Shown: positions 8,881 through 16,863 of the stretch, piece after piece
Layout of the letters: every line of letters begins with the position of its first letter
Numbering within the stretch: position 1 is the first letter of the stretch
Source: Halomarina oriensis
GTDB lineage: Archaea > Halobacteriota > Halobacteria > Halobacteriales > Haloarculaceae
Assembly (NCBI RefSeq): GCF_009791395.1
Contig: NZ_WSZK01000035.1
Location: 1-57,198, forward strand
Reading direction: 5' to 3'
Length of the DNA: 57,198 bases
Position numbers and translations under genes: made by a program
The notes under the pieces: generated by a model
Seen by the model: the letters and a program-made list of their open reading frames with translations, nothing else
What the model was told of the DNA's origin: nothing
Databases searched by the model: none

Positions 8881-10055
8881 CAGGCGACCCCCTCCGCGGT
8901 GAGTCGGCGGGTGAGCCGACGCCGCTCGCGCTCGAACCGGGTCACGCGGACACCGGCGAGCGCACAGACCGCGACGCCGAGCAGCGACAGGGCGACGGTG
9001 ACGACGAGGCTCTCGGCGAGCATCGTCCCGGAGAGCGGCCGGGCGACCGGCAGCGCGACGGCGAGCGAGACGACGAACAGCGCCGCGGAGAGCAGCGCTC
9101 CCGTCGACCGTTCGGCGGGCGCGAGTCGGTGGAAGTTGTACGCGCCGATGCCGGCGAGGATCGAGAGGAACAGCAGGACGAACCCGCTCACGCCCGGCAG
9201 GAACGCGGCCGCCGGAACCGCCAGCACCACCCCGGCGAGGACGGCGACGGAGAGCAACACCCGACCGTACAGCAGCGTTCGCCGGTTGATGGTCCGGACG
9301 ACGAGGAACACGGCGACGGTACCGACGAGGTACAGCGGGACGACGCTCGGTGACTGGAGCGCGAACAGCGCGAGCAGCGGGGCCGCGATGAGCCCGTTGA
9401 GTCGGACGCCGTAGCGACCGTAGACGGCCTCGGAGACCGCACCGCCGGCGAGGAGGAGCGCGACGGAGGCTCCGAACCCGACCCCCGTCGCGGTGAGTGC
9501 GGGGTCGGCCAGTGCTGCGCCGCGAAGCGTCGCCACGTCGGCCGACGACGCGAACAGCACGGTCGGCGTCAGCCGACCGAGCGTCGCGGCGACCGTCGGG
9601 TTGAGCACGGTCGCTCCGAGGACGAACAGACCGACGAACGCCGAGAGGCTCGCACCGACGTCTTCGATTCGCCGGTCGCGGTCGAGTCGGTGGTAGTTGT
9701 ACGCGGCGACACCGGGGAGAACGCTCCCGAGGAAGACGAGGTGTGCGTACACCGGGTCCGTCCCCGTCAGCACGGAGAGAGCGGCGAGGCCGACGATAGG
9801 GACGACCGCACCGATGGCGATGGCCGAGAGCAACAGGACGCGCCCGTAGAGCATCGTCCGACGTTTCAGGAGCGCCAGTCCGAGATACGCGGCAGCCGTG
9901 CTGACGACCGCCAGCGGGAACGCGTAGAGGTCGTACAGTGAGTAGACCGCGAACAGCGGGACGACGAGCACTCCCGACATCCGTAGCCCACGCGCCTGTG
10001 TGACCACGATACCCATCAGGAGACCGAGCGCGACGAGGAGGGCGGCGACTATCAC
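8880..10055 (-). CDS. pgsC: PgsC/CapC-type membrane protein, tandemly duplicated
   Basis: From the chosen GTG at 10053-10055, 391 aa that are nearly all hydrophobic helices. A classical CapC is about 150 aa; here two units follow each other. RRTMLYGRVLLLS (65-77) recurs as RRTLLYGRVLLSV (258-270), and GVAAYNYHRLDRD (115-127) recurs as GIGAYNFHRLAPA (302-314). The strand GVLVVPLFAVYSL (28-40) recurs as GLIAAPLLALFAL (221-233). These are CapC hallmarks (G-x-(I/V)-VPG-type loop and LYGRR-type motif). The start is uncertain: ATG 10115 or GTG-like positions up to 10232 are open, but the added residues are Arg/Pro-rich. A basic C-tail ends the protein. Confidence 0.85.
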   Translation of the reverse strand: MIVAALLVALGLLMGIVVTQARGLRMSGVLVVPLFAVYSLYDLYAFPLAVVSTAAAYLGLALLKRRTMLYGRVLLLSAIAIGAVVPIVGLAALSVLTGTDPVYAHLVFLGSVLPGVAAYNYHRLDRDRRIEDVGASLSAFVGLFVLGATVLNPTVAATLGRLTPTVLFASSADVATLRGAALADPALTATGVGFGASVALLLAGGAVSEAVYGRYGVRLNGLIAAPLLALFALQSPSVVPLYLVGTVAVFLVVRTINRRTLLYGRVLLSVAVLAGVVLAVPAAAFLPGVSGFVLLFLSILAGIGAYNFHRLAPAERSTGALLSAALFVVSLAVALPVARPLSGTMLAESLVVTVALSLLGVAVCALAGVRVTRFERERRRLTRRLTAEGVA

Positions 10056-10435
10056 GCCCGACCCCCGTCGCGGTGGTGACCCGTTATCGAGGGTGGGTCC
10101 CCGTGGTCGTCCCATCGATGCACCGAGACGGGGGGTCCGCCCTGGACTCCCCCTCCTACCGTCGTTGACGCCTCTGACACGGCCGTGGCGACTCGTGGAT
10201 GCATCTTTGTTATCCGTGGGGGCCGGCCTCACAGGGTGCGTCGTAACTCCGATAACAGTCGCGTTACGGACGGTTTCGAGACTCGTACACTCCGTCCTCG
10301 GAGAACGTACTTGCCGAGTGAAAAGACGGAGAAACGGTCGGTCGAAACCGTTTCGCGGCGAAAAGGCCCTGCTTTCGGCCGACGGATCCCACCGACCGCA
10401 CGCGGTTTTTTATCCCCGGACGGGGTTGACGAGGT
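10056..10435. promoter_or_regulatory. Divergent control region between pgsC and the GlcD-GlcF fusion gene
   Basis: 380 bp without a convincing gene. It contains a perfect 10-nt inverted repeat, ACGGTTTCGA (10270-10279) and TCGAAACCGT (10342-10351). A second inverted pair, GAAACGGT (10331-10338) and ACCGTTTC (10347-10354), overlaps it. A TATA-like TTTTTTATC at 10406-10414 sits 26 nt before the plus-strand ATG 10436. Minus-strand TTATC sequences near 10200-10260 could serve the pgs operon, which would then have a leader of over 100 nt. The repeats are candidate operators for either direction. Confidence 0.5.
10406..10414 (+). promoter_or_regulatory. TATA-like box for the GlcD-GlcF fusion gene
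   Basis: TTTTTTATC is centred 26 nt before ATG 10436, the spacing expected if transcription starts at or next to the start codon. Confidence 0.5.
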
Positions 10436-13400
10436 ATGGCACTCGGGGAGCGCTCGGGGGACCCGGCCGAGGACCCACGAGCGACGTACGACTACGAGAT
10501 GGGCGACGTGGCCCGTCCGGGACTCGTCGAGGACCTCGAATCGCTCGTCGAGGGTGACGTCCGGTTCGACGACTACTCGCGGGCGCTCTACGCGACGGAC
10601 GCCAGCGCCTACGAGCAGGTGCCCATCGGCGTCGTCTTCCCGACCAGCACCGAGGACGTGGCGGCGACGATGCGCTACTGCGCGAACCGGAAGATTCCGG
10701 TCTTGCCGCGTGGCGGCGGGACGAGTCTCGCCGGGCAGACGGTCAACCGCGCCGTCGTCCTCGACTTCACGCGACACATGGACGCGGTGACGGACGTCAG
10801 TCCCGGTCGGCGCAGAGCGACCGCGCAGGCCGGCGCGATTCTCGGCGAACTCAATCGAGAACTGGCCGACCACGACCTGAAGTTCGCGCCGGACCCAGCG
10901 TGGGCCGACAAGTCCGCCATCGGCGGTGCGGTTGGGAACAACTCGACGGGCGCACACTCGCTGGTCTACGGCAAGACCGACGCCTACGTCGAGTCCTGTG
11001 AGGTGGTGCTCGCCGACGGGCACGTGACCCGATTCGGCGAGATATCGGTCGAGGAGTTGCGCGAGAAGGCCGACCCCGACAGCGCAGCGTGGGGCGACGG
11101 TCCCGACAGTCCGCTCCTGCCGCGCATCTACGCCGAAGTGGTTCGGATTCTGGACGAGGAGGCCGACGAGATAGAGCGACGATACCCCGACCTCAAACGC
11201 AACGTCTCGGGGTACAACCTCGACGTGTTGGTCGAGGAGGCCCACGAGACGGACAGCATCAACCTCGCTCGACTCATGGCCGGGAGCGAGGGGACGCTGG
11301 CCATCGTCACGGAGGTGACCGTCTCGCTCGAACTCGTCCCCGAAACGAAGGCCGTCGCGTTGCTCACCTACGACTCGCTGCTGGACGCGCTGTCGGACGT
11401 CGCGGCCATCCTCGAACACGACCCGGCGGCCGTCGAGGTGATGGACGACGTGTTGCTCGACCTGGCCCGCGAGACGCCGGAGTTCGCGGACGTCGTCGGG
11501 CTGCTCCCCGACGGGACGGACTCGGTGTTGCTCGTCGAGTTCTACGCCGACGGCGACGCCGAGGGCGAGCAGTTCGTCGCGGACCTCGTCGCCGACCGGG
11601 TGGGCGACGTGGCGACGGTCACGGACCCGAGCGAGGGCGCGACCGAGACGACGGGAGGCGAGCGGTACGCCAGCGCGGCGCTGGAGGCTCACGACGCCGA
11701 GCAGCGAGCCCAGTTCTGGAAGATGCGCAAGTCGGGGCTTCCCATCCTGCTCTCGCGGACGAGCGACGAGAAACACGCCTCGTTCATCGAGGACACCGCG
11801 ATTCCGGCGGAGAACCTCCCCGCCTACGTCGAGGAGTTCGAGGAAGTGCTGGAGGCCGAGGGGACGTTCGCCTCCTACTACGCCCACGCCGGCCCCGGCG
11901 TCCTCCACATCCGGCCGCTGGTCAACACGAAGACCGAACGCGGCCTCGAATCGTTCTACGCCATCTCCGACGCCGTCACGGAGCTCGTCGTCAAGTACGG
12001 CGGGTCGGTGTCGGGCGAACACGGCGACGGACGCGCTCGCACCCAGTGGAACCGCCGACTCTACGGCGACCGACTCTGGCGGGCGTTCGGCGAACTGAAG
12101 ACGGCGTTCGACCCCGAGTGGCTGCTCAATCCGGGCACCGTCTGTGGCCGGGACGACGCGGATGCGTCGTCGGCTCACGGCTCCGCCGTGGAGAGCCACG
12201 ACATGCGCCGCCACCTCCGGTTCGACCCGGAGTACGTCTACGAGGCCGGCTTCGAGCCGACGCTGAACTGGGACGAGGAGAACGGGATGCAGGGGATGGT
12301 CGAACTCTGTCACGGCTGTGGGGGCTGTCGGGGCTCTCAGGAGACGACGGGCGGCGTGATGTGTCCGACCTACCGCGCGATGGACGAGGAGGCGCTGTCG
12401 ACCCGTGGGCGGGCGAACGCGCTCCGGAGCGCGATGAGCGGTACGCTCCCGGAGGACCCCGCCAGCGACGAGTTCGTCGAGGAGGTGATGGACCTCTGTA
12501 TCGGCTGCAAGGGCTGTGCGAAAGACTGCCCGAGCGGCGTCGACATGGCGAAGCTCAAAGCCGAGGTGGAGTACGAGTACCGCCAGCGCAACGGGAGCAG
12601 TCTCCGGGACCGCCTGTTCGCCAACGTCGACGGCGTCAACCGACTCGGGTCGGCGTTCGCGCCGCTGGCGAACGCGCTGACGCGTCTGCCGGGGGTGAGC
12701 CGACTCCAGGAGTCGCTGTTCGGCATCGCCAGCGAGCGTGACCTCCCGGGGTTCGCCACGGAGTCGTTCGAGGACTGGTGTTCGAAACGGACCCCGACCG
12801 TCACGCCCGAAGCGGCCCACCGGAAGGTGCTGCTGTTCCCCGACACCTACACGAACTACAACCGGCCGGCCGCCGGGAAAGCCGCCGTCGAGGTGCTCGA
12901 AGCGGCCGGCGTCTACGTGCAGGTACCCGACGTCGGCCCGAGCGGACGGGCCGCCCACTCGAAGGGGATGCTGGGCCTCGCCCGCGAACGGGCACAGTCG
13001 GTCGTCGACGACCTCGCGCCACGAATCCGGGAGGGCTGGGACGTCGTCGTCCTCGAACCGTCGGACGCGGTGATGCTCCAGCACGACTACCTCGACCTGC
13101 TGAGCGGGCCGGACGTCGAACACCTCGCGGAGAACGTCTACGGCTTCTCGGAGTACGTCGACGTCCACCGTCTCGGCGAACGCCTCCCCCTGTCGGGGAC
13201 GGGCCGACTGACCTACCACGGCCACTGTCACCAGAAGTCGACGCTGAAAGACCACCACGCCGTCGGCGTCCTGCGACGGGCGGGCTACGAGGTCGACCCG
13301 CTCGACTCCGGGTGCTGTGGGATGGCCGGCAGTTTCGGCTACGAGGCCGAACACTACTCGATGAGTCGCGCCATCGGCGACGTCCTCGTCGAACAGGTCG

Positions 13401-13732
13401 AGGGCGCGGACGGTGACCGGACCGTCACACCGGGCGCGTCCTGTCGGTCACAACTGGAGTCGTTCGAGGATCACCCCGAACACCCAGCCGAACTGCTCCG
13501 GGAGGCGATGGCGATGTGGGAACGCGGCCAGGACACGCCGCGGCCGGAGGGCGTGGACGTGGTCCGAACGCGCGAGTCGTCGAGCGGCGGACCCGTCGAC
13601 GAGGATACCGGACCCGAACCGCCACGGCAAGCAGGGGAGTGGGTCGACGTGATTCGGACCGACGACGGCGACACCGACCGGGAGCGTCGACCGACGACCG
13701 ACGACCCGGCGGAACGGACCGACGACGAGTGA
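10436..13732 (+). CDS. GlcD-GlcF fusion: FAD-linked and Fe-S dehydrogenase (D-lactate/glycolate type)
   Basis: 1098 aa, a fusion typical of haloarchaea. Residues about 55-230 are the FAD_binding_4 domain (LPRGGGTSLAGQTVN, GAVGNNSTGAHS). Residues about 270-560 are the FAD-oxidase C domain (GTLAIVTEVTV, GEHGDGRARTQW). Two cysteine clusters for 4Fe-4S centres follow: CHGCGGC with a later C-P (about 623) and CIGCKGCAKDCP (about 687). The C-terminal part is the CCG domain (HCHQKSTL about 928, GCCGMAGSFGYE about 959). It should oxidise a 2-hydroxyacid at the membrane or in the cytosol and pass electrons to the respiratory chain; the exact substrate is not determined. The last about 80 residues are an acidic tail with a repeated VDV(V/I)RT motif. 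Confidence 0.92.
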   Translation: MALGERSGDPAEDPRATYDYEMGDVARPGLVEDLESLVEGDVRFDDYSRALYATDASAYEQVPIGVVFPTSTEDVAATMRYCANRKIPVLPRGGGTSLAGQTVNRAVVLDFTRHMDAVTDVSPGRRRATAQAGAILGELNRELADHDLKFAPDPAWADKSAIGGAVGNNSTGAHSLVYGKTDAYVESCEVVLADGHVTRFGEISVEELREKADPDSAAWGDGPDSPLLPRIYAEVVRILDEEADEIERRYPDLKRNVSGYNLDVLVEEAHETDSINLARLMAGSEGTLAIVTEVTVSLELVPETKAVALLTYDSLLDALSDVAAILEHDPAAVEVMDDVLLDLARETPEFADVVGLLPDGTDSVLLVEFYADGDAEGEQFVADLVADRVGDVATVTDPSEGATETTGGERYASAALEAHDAEQRAQFWKMRKSGLPILLSRTSDEKHASFIEDTAIPAENLPAYVEEFEEVLEAEGTFASYYAHAGPGVLHIRPLVNTKTERGLESFYAISDAVTELVVKYGGSVSGEHGDGRARTQWNRRLYGDRLWRAFGELKTAFDPEWLLNPGTVCGRDDADASSAHGSAVESHDMRRHLRFDPEYVYEAGFEPTLNWDEENGMQGMVELCHGCGGCRGSQETTGGVMCPTYRAMDEEALSTRGRANALRSAMSGTLPEDPASDEFVEEVMDLCIGCKGCAKDCPSGVDMAKLKAEVEYEYRQRNGSSLRDRLFANVDGVNRLGSAFAPLANALTRLPGVSRLQESLFGIASERDLPGFATESFEDWCSKRTPTVTPEAAHRKVLLFPDTYTNYNRPAAGKAAVEVLEAAGVYVQVPDVGPSGRAAHSKGMLGLARERAQSVVDDLAPRIREGWDVVVLEPSDAVMLQHDYLDLLSGPDVEHLAENVYGFSEYVDVHRLGERLPLSGTGRLTYHGHCHQKSTLKDHHAVGVLRRAGYEVDPLDSGCCGMAGSFGYEAEHYSMSRAIGDVLVEQVEGADGDRTVTPGASCRSQLESFEDHPEHPAELLREAMAMWERGQDTPRPEGVDVVRTRESSSGGPVDEDTGPEPPRQAGEWVDVIRTDDGDTDRERRPTTDDPAERTDDE

Positions 13733-13840
13733 GACAGCGGGCGAGTCGCTCACGCCGGCGTCGACCACCGTTCGGGTTCCGTCGTCGTCCGCTTCGCTCC
13801 ACGTCCACACAGCGGTCGCACGACGAGCGTCGGTCGTATC

Positions 13841-13850
13841 GATTTTATAC
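13841..13850 (+). promoter_or_regulatory. TATA-like box for the membrane winged-helix protein
   Basis: GATTTTATAC is centred about 27 nt before ATG 13873, supporting that ATG as the real start with a leaderless mRNA. Confidence 0.6.
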
Positions 13851-13872
13851 TTCGACTGCTACCGATTGCCAG

Positions 13873-15045
13873 ATGCATCGGGTGTTGATGGTCGGGGTAC
13901 TCGTGGTACTCGTGGCGGGGACGCCGATGGCTGTCGCTGCGTCGACGGCCCCCGAGAGCGGTACGCAACAGGGGTTCGACCGCGAGGAGTTCACCATCCA
14001 CGTCCACGAGAACGGGACCGCGCGGTGGACGTTCAGCTACGAGCGTGTGCTGGCGAACCAGTCCGAACGGCGACAGTTCGAGACGTACGCCGAGCGCTTC
14101 GACGAGAACGAGACCCAGTCCTATCGGAACTTCGTCACCCGAGCGAACGCGCTGACGAGCGCCGGCGCGGACGAGACGGGTCGTGAGATGGACGCGGCCG
14201 GGTTCTCGAAGGACGCGTACGTCCGGAGGGGCCTCAACGACGTCGGCGTCGTCGAGATGTCGTTCCTCTGGACGGGGTTCGCCGTCGAGGCCGAGGAGGG
14301 ACTCGTCGTGGGCGACGTCTTCGAGGGAGGGTTGACGCTCTCGGCCGATCAGCGCCTCGTTGTCACGTGGGACGACAGCCTCACGCCGACGACGGTCGAA
14401 CCGTCGCCACAGCAGGGCGTCGAGGAGACCGGCGACACGCTCCTCTGGCACGGCGAGAGCGGCGGCACGCAGTTCCTCGACCAGCAACCGCGGGTCGTCT
14501 TCTCGCCCGTGGACCAGGCCGATCCGGGAGCGGGTGCGACGACCACTGACGGAACGACCGAGGACTCGGGAGCGGGAGGCATCGGTGGCGGAGAGGAGAC
14601 GCCTCCCGGCGGGGAGGGTGAGGCGGGTGACCTCGTCGTCTGGCCGTTCGCGTTCGGTGCTATCGTCCTCGTCGCCCTGGGGAGTCTCGCGTTCCGACAC
14701 GGCTACCTCGACGACGAGACGCCGAACGGCGGCGGGACCGACGGTGAGACGTCGAGTCCCGAGTCGACGCCCGAACCGGCACCCGAACCGGAACCGGCGG
14801 TCACCGACGAGGAACTACTGAGCGACGAGGATCGCGTCCGGTCGCTGCTCGCGGAGAACGGCGGGCGGATGAAGCAGGTGAACATCGTCGACGAGACCGG
14901 GTGGTCGAAGTCGAAGGTGAGCATGCTGCTCTCCGAGATGGAGGAGGACGAGGAGATTCACAAGCTTCGTGTAGGCCGTGAGAACATCATCTCGCGGTCC
15001 GGCGACGAACCCGACGCGACCCGGTCGACGTTCGATGACGAGTGA
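13873..15045 (+). CDS. Membrane-anchored protein with extracellular domain and cytoplasmic winged helix
   Basis: 390 aa. An N-terminal signal (MHRVLMVGVLVVLVAGTPMA) is followed by about 200 residues predicted outside the cell with sites such as ENGT and NET. A Gly/Thr-rich linker follows, then one membrane helix near 253-273 (VVWPFAFGAIVLVALGSLAF). The cytosolic part has a Glu/Pro repeat spacer and a C-terminal winged helix (about 318-375: DRVRSLLAENGGRMKQVNIV then GWSKSKVSMLLSEMEEDE). The layout suggests a one-component sensor that reads an outside signal and binds DNA while attached to the membrane. Ligand and targets are unknown. The frame is open upstream but the signal peptide and TATA box fix this start. 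Confidence 0.8.
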   Translation: MHRVLMVGVLVVLVAGTPMAVAASTAPESGTQQGFDREEFTIHVHENGTARWTFSYERVLANQSERRQFETYAERFDENETQSYRNFVTRANALTSAGADETGREMDAAGFSKDAYVRRGLNDVGVVEMSFLWTGFAVEAEEGLVVGDVFEGGLTLSADQRLVVTWDDSLTPTTVEPSPQQGVEETGDTLLWHGESGGTQFLDQQPRVVFSPVDQADPGAGATTTDGTTEDSGAGGIGGGEETPPGGEGEAGDLVVWPFAFGAIVLVALGSLAFRHGYLDDETPNGGGTDGETSSPESTPEPAPEPEPAVTDEELLSDEDRVRSLLAENGGRMKQVNIVDETGWSKSKVSMLLSEMEEDEEIHKLRVGRENIISRSGDEPDATRSTFDDE

Positions 15046-15112
15046 CACAGAGCGCCCCGAAACGCAATCGTTATACGTCGTTCTCCGATACATTAGCGTG
15101 CAGACGAGGACT

Positions 15113-15187
15113 GCTCTGATGGTGTAGTCCGGCCAATCATATCACCCTCTCACGGTGATGACCGGGGTTCGAATCCCCGTCGGAGCA
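15113..15187 (+). tRNA. tRNA-Glu (CTC anticodon)
   Basis: 75 nt. The acceptor GCTCTGA pairs with TCGGAGC (one G-T pair) and the discriminator is A. The anticodon stem TCACC/GGTGA encloses loop CTCTCAC, giving anticodon CTC, which reads GAG. The T arm is CGGGG-TTCGAAT-CCCCG. No intron and no encoded CCA. Confidence 0.97.
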
Positions 15188-15189
15188 TT
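15167..15189 (+). repeat. Direct repeat copy 1: tRNA-Glu 3' end
   Basis: The 23-nt sequence starting GTTCGAATCCCC and ending CGGAGCATT occurs here as the T arm and acceptor end of tRNA-Glu, and again 101 nt downstream. Such tRNA 3'-end duplications are typical attachment sites of integrases. Confidence 0.85.
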
Positions 15190-15355
15190 GTAGTGAGCGT
15201 CACTCTGTGACGCGAACGAAACGCGCACGAGGTGGATTCGAGCAACGAGCGGCTTCGCCGCGAGTGAGTTCGAATCCCCGTCGGAGCATTTTCTTACTAC
15301 CGACCCGCGAGCGACGGCGAGCGACGTCGGCCAGCCACACCGGGCGACTGTTTCG
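15188..15355. other. Short spacer with tRNA fragment and hairpins
   Basis: Between the tRNA and the Rieske gene lie two small hairpins with 3-nt loops: GCGTCAC-TCT-GTGACGC (15197-15213) and GCGGC-TTC-GCCGC (15249-15261). The second tRNA 3' copy follows. No integrase, gene or IS remnant is visible, so if an element was ever here it is gone. Confidence 0.6.
15268..15290 (+). repeat. Direct repeat copy 2: detached tRNA-Glu 3' end
   Basis: Perfect 23-nt copy of positions 15167-15189 without the rest of a tRNA around it. It has the form of an att half-site left after integration and excision, or of a partial tRNA duplication. Confidence 0.85.
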
Positions 15356-15835
15356 TCAGAACGAGAGGTGTGAGGTCGACCCCGGCATGTCGTCGTCATC
15401 GTCGTCGGTCGTCGCGTCCCCCGCCTCGATGCCGCCGGCGTGGAGGTACGTCAGGTCGTCGTCGGTGAGGTAGACGTCGCCGTCGGCGACCGAGACGGCG
15501 ACCGGTGCGAGCGTCGACCCCTTCGCCTTCCCGTTGTCACAGTACCCCGAGCAGGCGTCGAAGAACGACCCGTGTTTCGGGCAGACGAGTTCCCCGTCGC
15601 GCATCGCCACACCCGTCCCACGGTCGAGTCGCTGGTCGGTCTCGTGTTGGCAGTAGTTCTTCCAGGCCAGGACGGCGGTCGTCTCGTCGACGGTCCCACC
15701 CGTCACGGTGTCACAGTCCGCCGACCGAACGAGGACGACCTCTTCGGCACTGCCGTCGGCCTCCCGGACGGTGAACAGGTGCGACCCGACGTCGGGGACG
15801 TCGTCGACGCTCGTGATGCGTGTCGCGTCGTCCAT
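15356..15835 (-). CDS. Rieske [2Fe-2S] domain protein
   Basis: 159 aa, soluble, no signal peptide or membrane helix. The cluster ligands are C62-x-H64 in NYCQHETD and C85-x2-H88 in VCPKHGSFFDACSGYCDNG, the ferredoxin-type Rieske pattern. Two extra Cys follow, as in several small Rieske proteins. It ends in a run of Asp typical of halophilic tails. Likely an electron carrier or the Rieske component of an oxygenase, but no oxygenase partner is adjacent. Confidence 0.9.
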   Translation of the reverse strand: MDDATRITSVDDVPDVGSHLFTVREADGSAEEVVLVRSADCDTVTGGTVDETTAVLAWKNYCQHETDQRLDRGTGVAMRDGELVCPKHGSFFDACSGYCDNGKAKGSTLAPVAVSVADGDVYLTDDDLTYLHAGGIEAGDATTDDDDDDMPGSTSHLSF

Positions 15836-15892
15836 GTGAGTGGGACCGTCAGAGGTGGCTTGAACGTTGGTGTGGGGGCGCGTGTAGCCGGT

Positions 15893-16660
15893 TCAGCGAG
15901 CGGTCATCCCGCCGTCGACGACGTGGACCTCGCCGGTGGCGTAGGCCGCCGCAGGACTGGCGAGGTAGACGGCGGCGTACGCCAACTCCTCGGGGTCGGC
16001 GAACCGGTCGGCGGGGATGTTCGACAGCAGGTCCTCGCGGATGGAGTCGTTCTCGCGGACGCCCTTCGTGAACTCCGTCGTGACGTAGCCCGGCGCGAGC
16101 GCGTTGACGCGGATGTCGGGAGCCCACTCGACGGCGAGGCTCTTCGTCAGGCCGACCATCGCGTGTTTCGAGGCGGTGTACGGGGCCTGATAGGGGAGGC
16201 CGACGACGCCGCCGACGCTGGCGACGTTGACGACGACCCCCGTCCCATCGTGGTCGGCGACGTGCCGTGCGAACGCCTTCGTACAGCGGAACGCGCCGGT
16301 GGTGTTCACGTCCGTGATGTGCTCGAACGTCTCGGTGTCGAGCTTCCGAGTGTCGCCGAAGTACGGGTTCGTCCCGGCGTTGTTGACGAGCACGTCGACC
16401 GGCCCGAGTTCGTCGGCGACGGAGTCGACCAGACCGGCGACGGCGTCGTCGTCGGTCACGTCGACGGTGCGGGCGACACCGCTCGACCCGGTCCCCTCGA
16501 TGCGCTCGACCGTCTCCTCCAGAGCCCCCTCGCTCCGTGCGACGGCGGCGACGTCCGCCCCGGCCTCGGCCATCGCCACGGCCGTCTCCTCGCCGATTCC
16601 CCGAGAGCCGCCGGTGACGATCACGACCGACCCGGCCAGCGAGAACGCGTCCAGTGTCAT
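15893..16660 (-). CDS. Short-chain dehydrogenase/reductase (SDR)
   Basis: 255 aa from ATG 16660; upstream in-frame sequence is Arg-rich noise. A classical SDR of the FabG/glucose-dehydrogenase-like group: TGGSRGIGEETA (TGxxxGxG cofactor site), LVNNAGTNPYFG (NNAG), a catalytic Ser in NVASVGGVVG, Y-x3-K as YTASKHAM, and the C-terminal block VTTEFTKGVR. It uses NAD(P)H to oxidise or reduce an alcohol/ketone; the substrate is unknown. It is transcribed in the same direction as the Rieske gene with a 57-nt gap. Confidence 0.93.
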   Translation of the reverse strand: MTLDAFSLAGSVVIVTGGSRGIGEETAVAMAEAGADVAAVARSEGALEETVERIEGTGSSGVARTVDVTDDDAVAGLVDSVADELGPVDVLVNNAGTNPYFGDTRKLDTETFEHITDVNTTGAFRCTKAFARHVADHDGTGVVVNVASVGGVVGLPYQAPYTASKHAMVGLTKSLAVEWAPDIRVNALAPGYVTTEFTKGVRENDSIREDLLSNIPADRFADPEELAYAAVYLASPAAAYATGEVHVVDGGMTAR

Positions 16661-16863
16661 GGTCGGTCGACGGTAGCCACCACCGTCAACGCTCCGGCCA
16701 CGCTGCATCCCGACGTGGGCCGCTCGGTGCAACCGTCGGGCCCTCGACCGGCGGCCGGGGAGACGACCGCCGCGGCGGTGGCGACGGTCCGACGCCGGCC
16801 CGCCGGGCGAGTCACGCGACCCGAGACGGCGGGGCTTAACTCCCCCGAGGCGGGACGTGGCGC

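Noticed and set aside
10229-13354. Long antisense open frame of over 1000 codons opposite the GlcD-GlcF fusion
   Set aside because: High-GC codon usage leaves the antisense frame free of stops; no domain matches it and it is a shadow of the real gene with its full set of motifs.
15188-15267. Remnant integrase or IS between the tRNA 3' repeats
   Set aside because: Only about 80 bp with two small hairpins; nothing protein-coding or transposase-like remains.
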